Source: an uncultured bacterium
Lineage (GTDB): Bacteria; Bacillota; Clostridia; Lachnospirales; Lachnospiraceae
Length of the DNA: 13,564 nucleotides
NCBI GenBank assembly: GCA_948467735.1
Contig: CAOKFN010000075.1
Span: forward strand, 1-13,564
Reading direction: 5' to 3'
Part shown: one piece after another, positions 6,141 to 11,799 of the stretch
Position numbering within the stretch: position 1 is the first letter of the stretch
Layout: every line of letters begins with the position of its first letter
Program-made: the position numbers and the translations under genes
Notes under the pieces: generated by a model
The model's input: the letters and a program-made list of their open reading frames with translations, nothing else
What the model was told of the DNA's origin: nothing
Databases searched by the model: none

Positions 6141-7544
6141 ATGAAGACAAGAAACGGTTACAAGGCATATCCTTTGACAGTGGCGCAGAAGTTTCATAAT
6201 TATTATGCCCAGTACAGTCCGGGGAAGGAAATATTAAATGTGGGCACGAGCCTTACCATCGAATTTCAGCTGAATATTGAGGAGCTGAGAAAAGCCATAT
6301 ACAAGGCGTATGACCGCTGTGAATCCATGCGGGCGCGGCTTGCGTATGACAAAAAAGAAGGAGAATGGTATCAATATATTGTGGAGAAGGAAGAGAGGGA
6401 GATAGAATTCGTCGATTTTTCGGACAGAACCATGGAAGAAGCGGAAGCCGAGATGACGGCGTGGACCCGCGTTCCCTTCGATAAGGAAGACGCGCCCATG
6501 AATAAGGTGGTCATCATCAAGCTGCCCAACGGCTATGAGGGCATGTTTCTTATGGGGGATCACAGGTTTATGGACGCTCAGTCCCTGATTTGCTTTATGA
6601 AGGACGTCATAGAGCTGTACTGCAGCGCAAATTTTGAGGGTGTTCCATATCCTTCCGATATGCGCTCCTATATCGAACAGGTGGAAAAGGATCTGGCGTA
6701 TGAGGCAGGCAGCAGGGCGCAGGCAAGGGATCGGGATTATTTTTACAGGCAGATTCAGGAATCCGAACCGATTTATAACGGCATCGAGGGGACGAAGAAG
6801 CTGGAGGAAGCAAGAGCGGCGGCGGGGGACAAGAAGCTCAGGGCGGCGGCCACGGGTTCGGACAGCTTTGCGGCGGCCATAGATATCTTCCATCTGGAGG
6901 AGGAGCCCACAAGGCGGCTGATGAAGTTCTGCGAGGAGCGCCATATTTCCCTTCAATGCCTGCTCATTATGGGCATCCGCACCTACCTGCAGAAGATTAA
7001 TCAGTGTGACGACGTGTCCATGCAGGTTGCATATGCCCGCAGGGCCACGCTTCTTGAGAAGAAATCCGGCGGCACGCGGATTCACTGTTTTCCGTTTCGG
7101 ACGGTGCTGTCCGAGGACAAGCGTTTTCTGGAAGGAATTCAGGAGATCAGGGACAAGCAGAATGAAATTTTCCGATATGTGAACTTTAATCCGGCGGAAT
7201 ACCTCGCCTACAGAGGGCAGTATTATCACACCCCTCAGGGTCTGGGATATGAGACGGTATCGCTTACCTACCAGCCGGCCACGCTGAAGGAAAAGGGCCT
7301 GACGGATCTGGGCGATATCAAATATCAGACAAAGAGGTACTGCAACGGCTATTATTCGGACGGAATGTACCTTACGGTGATGCACAGGCCGGAGGATAAC
7401 GGCCTTGATTTCAGCTTTGAGCACCAGACCAAGGCGTACAGCAGGGAACAGCTTGAATATTTTTATTATTATATCTGCAAAATTATGTTCAAGGGCGTAG
7501 AATGCCCCAATCTGAAAATCGGGGATATTATCAAGCTGGTGTAG
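6141..7544 (+). CDS. Stand-alone NRPS-type condensation domain protein
   Basis: At 467 residues this is one condensation domain with no attached adenylation or carrier domain. Its N-terminal lobe contains GDHRFMDAQS (139-148), aligned with the family's HHxxxDG: the second, catalytic histidine is H141 and the structural aspartate is D145. The first histidine is replaced by Asp140 and the glycine by Ala146. The C-terminal lobe has the usual PFRTVL and FSFEHQ-type segments. In this family the reaction joins a carrier-bound acyl group to an amine or hydroxyl. A free carrier protein and an acyl-AMP ligase follow directly, so the acyl donor is probably the loaded ACP and the acceptor a small free molecule. 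AGGAG at 6128-6132 overlaps the hydrolase stop. Without a downstream module this enzyme probably makes a single acyl bond. Substrates are not readable. Confidence 0.82.
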   Translation: MKTRNGYKAYPLTVAQKFHNYYAQYSPGKEILNVGTSLTIEFQLNIEELRKAIYKAYDRCESMRARLAYDKKEGEWYQYIVEKEEREIEFVDFSDRTMEEAEAEMTAWTRVPFDKEDAPMNKVVIIKLPNGYEGMFLMGDHRFMDAQSLICFMKDVIELYCSANFEGVPYPSDMRSYIEQVEKDLAYEAGSRAQARDRDYFYRQIQESEPIYNGIEGTKKLEEARAAAGDKKLRAAATGSDSFAAAIDIFHLEEEPTRRLMKFCEERHISLQCLLIMGIRTYLQKINQCDDVSMQVAYARRATLLEKKSGGTRIHCFPFRTVLSEDKRFLEGIQEIRDKQNEIFRYVNFNPAEYLAYRGQYYHTPQGLGYETVSLTYQPATLKEKGLTDLGDIKYQTKRYCNGYYSDGMYLTVMHRPEDNGLDFSFEHQTKAYSREQLEYFYYYICKIMFKGVECPNLKIGDIIKLV

Positions 7545-7592
7545 GGCAGATTAACCGGAACGACAGCTTTTGGCAGGATTAAATCAGGATAA

Positions 7593-7612
7593 GGCTCCGC
7601 CGCGGCGGGGCC
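7593..7612 (+). other. GC-rich hairpin ahead of the carrier protein gene
   Basis: GGCTCCGCC and GGCGGGGCC (7593-7601 with 7604-7612) can pair in a tight hairpin with one G-T pair. There is no T run after it, so it is not a terminator. It ends 7 bases before the ribosome site of the carrier gene and may stabilise the downstream message or tune carrier translation. Confidence 0.4.
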
Positions 7613-7630
7613 ATGGAAAGGGTGAAAGAT

Positions 7631-7858
7631 ATGTTTGATAAGTTAGCGGATATTATTGTAAATTATGTGGAGGTCAAGAAGGAGGATATCAAGCCCGAGT
7701 CCCGCTTTATGGAAGATTTGGGATTTACCTCCTTTGATTTCATGAGCATGCTGGGAGAGGTGGAGGAGACGCTGGACGTAGAAATCGACCAAGAGGAAGC
7801 CGCCAATATCCGCACGGTTCAGGAAGCGGTTGACTACCTTGCAGGAATTTCCGAATAA
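7631..7858 (+). CDS. Acyl/peptidyl carrier protein
   Basis: A 75-residue acidic four-helix carrier. The phosphopantetheine site is S34 in EDLGFTSFDFMS, where DLGFTS stands for the usual DLG-x-DS, followed by the recognition helix FMSMLGEVEETLDVEI. It would carry a thioester-bound acyl group between the ligase and the condensation enzyme. I prefer ATG 7631 to ATG 7613: AAAGGGTG at 7617-7624 is correctly spaced for 7631, and MFDKLADIIVNYVEV is a normal carrier N-terminus. The Asp-to-Thr change before the serine is seen in diverged carriers of such small clusters. A transferase (PPTase) is needed from elsewhere; none is in the window. Confidence 0.88.
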   Translation: MFDKLADIIVNYVEVKKEDIKPESRFMEDLGFTSFDFMSMLGEVEETLDVEIDQEEAANIRTVQEAVDYLAGISE

Positions 7859-7975
7859 GAGGCATACCGGCAGAGGAAAGCTGGCATGACAGGCCGAAGA
7901 AATTTGATTTGATACGCCGCAGCAGGCGGATTTTCGATGGACGTAGAAATCGATCAGGATGGATGGGAGATGGAA

Positions 7976-9514
7976 ATGAATCAATTACGGAGTACAATCT
8001 ATGAACTGCTTGTAGAAGCGGAAAAAGCATACGGCGCGCAGGACGTGATCCGATATAAGGTAAAGGGCGCCGGGGAGGGCGGGAAGAAAGAGACAAGGGT
8101 TGAAGCCAAGACCTATACTCAGCTTAGAAACGACAGCGAGGGTTTCGCGGCGGCGCTGGAAGCCCTTGGGGAACGGGGAAAGCATATTGCCATTCTCGGA
8201 GCCTCGTCATATGCATGGATCACGGCCTATTACGGCACCGTTATCAGCGGCAGCATAGCGGTGCCGCTGGATGCGAATCTTCCCGAAGAGGATCTGTGCG
8301 AGCTGATTGACAGAGCGGATGCGACCACCTTGGTTTTTGATGAGACGAAAGCGGAAGCCGCACGGAAGGCGGCGGCTCAGTGCAGGGGCTTGAAAAATCT
8401 TATCGCCATGCAGGCGGGGAGCGAGGTTCCAGGGGCGCTGTCCATGTGGGAGCTTACGGCCGCCGCCAAGCCGGGCGGAAGCTTTCATCCCGAGCCGGAG
8501 GACTTGGCGACCATTATGTTTACTTCGGGTACCACCGGAAAGAGCAAGGGAGTCATGCTGACCCACAGGAATCTTGCGGAAAACGCCACCGCGCTGGATA
8601 TGGGATATGAGCCCGGCATGGTGGTAATGAGCGTGCTCCCCATTCACCATGCCTACTGCCTGAGCATGGATATTTTAAAGGGAACCTCCATTGGGGCGGT
8701 CATCTGCATCAATGATTCCCTTCTGAGAGTGGCCCAGAATATTAAGCTTTTTCAGCCCAATATGATTCTGATGGTGCCCCTTATGGTGGAGACGCTGGCG
8801 AAAAAGCTGGAGGAGGCGGCGCTGATTCCCGCGCCCATTTTAAAGGCGAAGGTGTTCGGAAAGCAGTTCCACACCATCTGCAGCGGCGGCGCGTACTTAA
8901 ATCCCAGATATATCGACCTGTTTCAGAGGTATGGAATCACCATCCTGCAGGGCTATGGCATGACGGAATGCGCCCCTGTGATCAGCACCAACTGCAATGA
9001 CGCCATGAAGGCGGGATCCATAGGAAAATGCATGCCCAACTGTCAGGTCAAAATTGTGGACGAAGAGATATGGGTAAAAGGCACAAGCGTCATGAAGGGG
9101 TATTACAAGATGCCGGAGGAGACGGCGCAGACCTTGGAGGACGGCTGGCTGAAAACGGGAGACCTTGGATATGTGGATGAGGACGGCTTCCTGTTCCTCA
9201 CCGGACGCAGGAAAAACCTGATTATTACCCCCAACGGCGAGAACGTCTCCCCGGAGGAGATTGAGAATAAGCTGGGGGAGAAACGGCTGGTTCAGGAAGT
9301 GCTTGTGCGTGAAAGCGAAGGAGTGATTGAGGCGGAGATTTTCCCGGATCTTGAATATGCGGCAAAGAAAAGAATGAAGGATATTCGCGCCGAGCTTCAG
9401 AAAATCATTGACGAGTATAACCGCACGGCGCCGCTCTATAAACGCATATTTAAGTTGAAGGTGCGTGATACGGAGTTTGAGAAAAATACCACAAAAAAAA
9501 TAAAAAGGTTCTGA
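7976..9514 (+). CDS. Acyl-AMP ligase (AMP-dependent synthetase family)
   Basis: The protein has 512 residues and the full ANL set: P-loop FTSGTTGKSKG (182-192), the A5 region GYGMTECAP, the A7 motif TGDLGYVDEDGF, the hinge GRRKNLIITPNGENV, and a C-terminal NTTKKIKRF with the catalytic lysine region. It adenylates a carboxylic acid and transfers it to a thiol, here most likely the carrier encoded 117 bp upstream. The A5 region resembles fatty-acyl rather than amino-acid activators, but the acid is not readable. ATG 7976 is preferred (GGGAG at 7965-7969). The in-frame ATG 7937 would add MDVEIDQDGWEME, whose first part copies a piece of the carrier gene. It is the last gene of the operon; hairpins follow at 9536-9589. 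Confidence 0.9.
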   Translation: MNQLRSTIYELLVEAEKAYGAQDVIRYKVKGAGEGGKKETRVEAKTYTQLRNDSEGFAAALEALGERGKHIAILGASSYAWITAYYGTVISGSIAVPLDANLPEEDLCELIDRADATTLVFDETKAEAARKAAAQCRGLKNLIAMQAGSEVPGALSMWELTAAAKPGGSFHPEPEDLATIMFTSGTTGKSKGVMLTHRNLAENATALDMGYEPGMVVMSVLPIHHAYCLSMDILKGTSIGAVICINDSLLRVAQNIKLFQPNMILMVPLMVETLAKKLEEAALIPAPILKAKVFGKQFHTICSGGAYLNPRYIDLFQRYGITILQGYGMTECAPVISTNCNDAMKAGSIGKCMPNCQVKIVDEEIWVKGTSVMKGYYKMPEETAQTLEDGWLKTGDLGYVDEDGFLFLTGRRKNLIITPNGENVSPEEIENKLGEKRLVQEVLVRESEGVIEAEIFPDLEYAAKKRMKDIRAELQKIIDEYNRTAPLYKRIFKLKVRDTEFEKNTTKKIKRF

Positions 9515-9535
9515 CCGTTTACAATAATGATTGGA

Positions 9536-9589
9536 AGGCCGGGGCGGATGAAAGCCAAGGTCTTGGTTTGGCTTTATCCAAACCGGCCT
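9536..9589. terminator. Convergent terminator region with alternative hairpins
   Basis: An outer AGGCCGG/CCGGCCT pairing (9536-9542 with 9583-9589) encloses an 8-bp AAAGCCAA/TTGGCTTT stem (9551-9558 with 9568-9575). GGTTTGG/CCAAACC (9565-9571 with 9578-9584) can form instead. It lies between the ends of two convergent genes. Neither strand has a long T run, so termination here may be only partial. Confidence 0.45.
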
Positions 9590-9617
9590 GTGCGCTGTGC
9601 GGCAGATTAGGCTGTGC

Positions 9618-10298
9618 TTACAATTCATTGACTGCTTCCACGCCCGATATTTCCTGAAGAGTGTGCAGGTACGTCTCCTTATGGGCGCCTTTTGGTATTT
9701 TAAAGGTGGTAACAATCTGGAAAGGCTGTCCCTTTGCTTTTGGCCTATCCACCACAAAGGTATCGACAAAGCATTTGTCTTCCTTCAATTTTCGGGAGAC
9801 AAGCGTAATCGTCTTGCCGTCCGTCGTTTCGATATAAAGGGTCATGTATTTTGAATGCCGGTAAATTTTATTTTCTATATAGGGAACCAGATGCACTCCT
9901 GCAAGCCAGAGAGCGGTCAGCATTATCGCTCCGTCGATAAATCCGATTCCGACAGCAAGGCCGATGCAGGCGCAGGTCCAGATGCTGGCGGCGGAAGTCA
10001 GTCCCTTGATTTGATGTCCGGACACAAGGATGGAGCCTGCGCCCAGAAACCCTACGCCGCTGATAACCTGCGCGGCAATTCTTGAGATATCCAGCCTCCC
10101 CGGATAAAGGGACTCGAGATACTGCTCCAAAAGCATCACCATCGAAGCGCCAAGGCACACGGTAATCGTGGTTCTCGCACCGCCCCCGCGCCGTTTCGCG
10201 CCCCTGTCGATTCCGATGACCAATCCTAAGATAAGAGATATCAACATTCTGATAAGGATATTGCTCCATGTCCAATCCGAAAATGAAAGTGTAAACAT
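9618..10298 (-). CDS. MgtC/SapB family inner membrane protein
   Basis: The protein has 226 residues, the family's common length. The N-terminal half holds about four transmembrane helices with the signatures GLVIGIDRGAKRRGGGARTT and VISGVGFLGAGSIL. The second half (about 140-226) is a soluble ACT-like domain ending in ISGVEAVNEL. Family members are tied to magnesium limitation, membrane potential and control of ATP synthase in other bacteria; which of these applies here is unknown. GGAGGA lies 6 bases before the start. It has its own promoter (10426-10398, minus strand) and a leader of about 90 nt in which I see no clear riboswitch. It converges on the acyl ligase gene and appears unrelated to that operon. 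Confidence 0.9.
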   Translation of the reverse strand: MFTLSFSDWTWSNILIRMLISLILGLVIGIDRGAKRRGGGARTTITVCLGASMVMLLEQYLESLYPGRLDISRIAAQVISGVGFLGAGSILVSGHQIKGLTSAASIWTCACIGLAVGIGFIDGAIMLTALWLAGVHLVPYIENKIYRHSKYMTLYIETTDGKTITLVSRKLKEDKCFVDTFVVDRPKAKGQPFQIVTTFKIPKGAHKETYLHTLQEISGVEAVNEL

Positions 10299-10397
10299 AT
10301 CCGATCCTCCACAAATTCCCGCAGACCATAGGAAAATTGATAGCTATTTTAATGAAGGTTTATGAAAAATCACTGTGCCGATACATGGGACAATTTG

Positions 10398-10426
10398 AGT
10401 ATATCCGATTCAGAAAAGCATTTCAA
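10398..10426 (-). promoter_or_regulatory. Promoter of the mgtC-like gene
   Basis: On the minus strand TTGAAA (10426-10421) and TATACT (10403-10398) are exactly 17 bases apart, each five of six to consensus. Transcription would start near 10391, leaving a leader of about 93 nt. Confidence 0.65.
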
Positions 10427-10526
10427 GAGTTTTCGCCTGCCGGTTTCCCAAAAGTTCTGCTGCTGAAATGAAAAGTTATGAGTGGAGGCCGTACCTTGAA
10501 ACCAAAGAAAAGGATACAATAATCTA

Positions 10527-10555
10527 TGGCAGCCAAAATAACTATCTGCTATAAT
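10527..10555 (+). promoter_or_regulatory. Likely extended -10 promoter for the HD-domain gene
   Basis: TGCTATAAT at 10547-10555 is a perfect extended -10 box. The -35 position (10527-10532, TGGCAG) is weak, as is common for this promoter type. The leader to the HD gene would be about 150 nt. Between this and the mgtC promoter (10427-10526) I see nothing else that I can name. Confidence 0.45.
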
Positions 10556-10609
10556 AGCCTTATGATAACATGGTTCGCGAAGCTGCTCCTGTAAAGCTGT
10601 AGTGTCAAC

Positions 10610-10720
10610 ATGAAATCGAGGAGTGTTGGATTGCAGATTGGAGACCGAGAATTTGATGAAGTTCGGAGGATGTATAGCGGCCCGATAGGATTAAGTCCAA
10701 AGGAGAAGAACAATGAATAA
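10610..10720 (+). other. 36-codon leader frame overlapping the HD gene start
   Basis: ATG 10610 opens a 36-codon frame with the segments GLQIGDREFDEVRRMY and GPIGLSPKEK. It ends at 10718-10720, eight bases inside the HD-domain gene. It has no good ribosome site of its own. It could be a coupled leader peptide or the tail of a decayed gene; I do not recognise the sequence. Confidence 0.2.
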
Positions 10721-11393
10721 TGAAACATTTTGTCTGCTTGAAAATTTTATGCTCAGCTGTATGAAAGATACCGCTCATGACAAAGAGCATATCTACCGCG
10801 TGCTGTATCATGGGCTGGAAATTGCAAAGACAGAAGAACATGTGAATTATGACGTCCTGATTGCGGCATGTCTATTACACGATATCGGCAGAAAAGAGCA
10901 GTTTGATAATCCTGCCCTGTGTCATGCGGCCGTAGGAGGTGAAAAAGCCTATCAATTTTTAGCGGCGCATGGATTTGAAATAAGTGTTGCGGAACAAGTG
11001 AAACATTGTATACAGACGCACCGATATAGAAAAAATAATCCGCCCCAAAGCTTGGAAGCGAAGATTTTGTTTGACGCGGATAAATTAGATGTGGCGGGGG
11101 CAGTAGGAATTGCCAGAACGCTGGTCTATAGAGGGATTGTTTCCGAACCTTTATATTCCGTGCTGCCGGACGGAACGGTTTCCGACGGGGAAAACGATAG
11201 GGAGCCGTCATTTTTTCAGGAGTATAAGTATAAATTGGAAAATCTGTATTCCGGTTTTTATACGAAAAAGGCGGCGGCCATGGCCAAAGAACGGCAGCAG
11301 ATCGCGGTGGAATTTTATAACAGGCTGTATCAGGAGGTCAGCTTGTCGTATCGGAACGGAACAAAGGAGCTGAATCGTTTATTGCGCGGCTGA
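10713..11393 (+). CDS. HD-domain phosphohydrolase
   Basis: A 226-residue cytoplasmic protein with the metal-binding HD pattern: H26 in DKEHIYRVL, H56-D57 in ACLLHDIGR, further histidines near H98/H103, and D123 in FDADKLDVAGAVG. This arrangement is that of the small YedJ/YfbR-like HD proteins, which hydrolyse phosphate bonds of nucleotides or similar compounds. AAAGGAGAAG upstream gives a good ribosome site 6-8 bases from ATG 10713. It stands alone between the mgtC-like gene and the Y RNA gene, both of which have their own promoters. The substrate is unknown. No fusion, truncation or odd base use is visible. Confidence 0.88.
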   Translation: MNNETFCLLENFMLSCMKDTAHDKEHIYRVLYHGLEIAKTEEHVNYDVLIAACLLHDIGRKEQFDNPALCHAAVGGEKAYQFLAAHGFEISVAEQVKHCIQTHRYRKNNPPQSLEAKILFDADKLDVAGAVGIARTLVYRGIVSEPLYSVLPDGTVSDGENDREPSFFQEYKYKLENLYSGFYTKKAAAMAKERQQIAVEFYNRLYQEVSLSYRNGTKELNRLLRG

Positions 11394-11430
11394 ATTGTTA
11401 CAGAATTTTGCCCGAAATTCAGGAAAAAGA

Positions 11431-11459
11431 TTGACAAAGGGAAGGTTTCAAGAGATAAT
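11431..11459 (+). promoter_or_regulatory. Promoter of the Y RNA gene
   Basis: TTGACA at 11431-11436 and GATAAT at 11454-11459 are separated by exactly 17 bases. The predicted start near 11466 is a few bases before the 5' strand of the RNA's closing helix (11470-11477). Confidence 0.75.
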
Positions 11460-11465
11460 ATAAGC

Positions 11466-11636
11466 AATGCACCCCGATGCGCAGGAAACGGTTACTTCGA
11501 TTTTAAGGATCGCATTGTTATGGGTTCGACCCCCATCTGCCGCATGCGGCAGTAGCTCAATGGTAGAGCATGGTATGTCCGTTTCCGACCATATGCCGGA
11601 CACAATGTGCCTCGGCATTTTCTCGGGGTGTTTTTC
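11466..11636 (+). ncRNA. YrlA-type bacterial Y RNA with a circularly permuted tRNA mimic
   Basis: Order along the RNA: helix P1 5' strand CACCCCGA (11470-11477); P2 5' strand GGAAACGG (11484-11491); a hairpin CGAT-TTTAAGG-ATCG (11498-11512); a canonical T arm ATGGG-TTCGACC-CCCAT (11520-11536); acceptor 3' strand CTGCCGC (11537-11543); A and T; acceptor 5' strand GCGGCAG (11546-11552); T8-A9; a D arm GCTC-AATGGTA-GAGC (11555-11569); A26; P2 3' strand CCGTTTCC (11579-11586); a hairpin (11593-11618); P1 3' strand TCGGGGTG (11623-11630); five T. All P1, P2, acceptor and T-stem pairs are perfect. G18-G19, T54-T55-C56, A58, and a possible 15-48 pair are in place. YrlA RNAs are known to bind Ro through the end helix and to mimic tRNA with the other module, and an Ro gene follows 160 bp downstream. 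No conventional tRNA can be built here: no 5' half lies before it, nor a 3' half after it. Confidence 0.87.
11623..11636 (+). terminator. Y RNA terminator formed by the closing helix
   Basis: The 3' strand of P1 (11623-11630) is followed at once by TTTTT (11631-11635). The preceding hairpin 11593-11618 also ends in TTTTC and may help. The pairing partner of the U-adjacent strand is about 150 nt upstream, so the Ro-binding stem may itself help to end transcription. Confidence 0.6.
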
Positions 11637-11730
11637 AACAAAATATGAAAGCGTCAGTTTTTCATAATGCCGCAAAATGTAAGTATACGAGGAAATTTTA
11701 AGCTTTGGGCGGGAGTAATTCACTTTGGAA

Positions 11731-11758
11731 ACTAAATTCCCTATAGGGACTAAATTCC
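11731..11758. repeat. Direct repeats around a CCCTATAGGG palindrome, upstream of rsr
   Basis: ACTAAATTCC occurs at 11731-11740 and again at 11749-11758, with the palindrome CCCTATAGGG (11739-11748) between and partly overlapping. GGAA/TTCC half sites continue towards the gene. A weak promoter (TTCATA 11661-11666, 17 bases, TATACG 11684-11689) lies upstream, so the repeats fall in the rsr leader and could be a control site. Confidence 0.6.
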
Positions 11759-11799
11759 ATAAGGAAATCGGAACAAAATCGGATTAGGAGGAGAGAAGA

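Noticed and set aside
6234..7424. Long minus-strand open frame (396 codons) opposite the condensation gene
   Set aside because: Its composition is that of an antisense shadow (many Arg/His/Leu, no domain), with no ribosome site; the plus strand encodes a recognisable protein over the same span.
9551..9584. Attenuator switch from the mutually exclusive hairpins
   Set aside because: The hairpins lie after the ends of two convergent genes, with no gene downstream to control; partial termination is the simpler role.
10299..10397. A magnesium riboswitch in the mgtC leader
   Set aside because: The leader is only about 93 nt, and I could find no strong competing hairpins or known M-box features.
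11546..11600. A conventional tRNA gene starting at the GCGGCAG acceptor strand
   Set aside because: No anticodon arm of normal shape, no T arm and no matching CTGCCGC acceptor strand follow it. The only matching T arm and acceptor strand lie before it, which fits a permuted Y RNA instead.
11448..11723. Minus-strand open frame of 91 codons across the Y RNA
   Set aside because: It is antisense to the structured RNA, has no ribosome site, and its GGRTH-type peptide is the usual artefact of reading the complement of a tRNA T arm.
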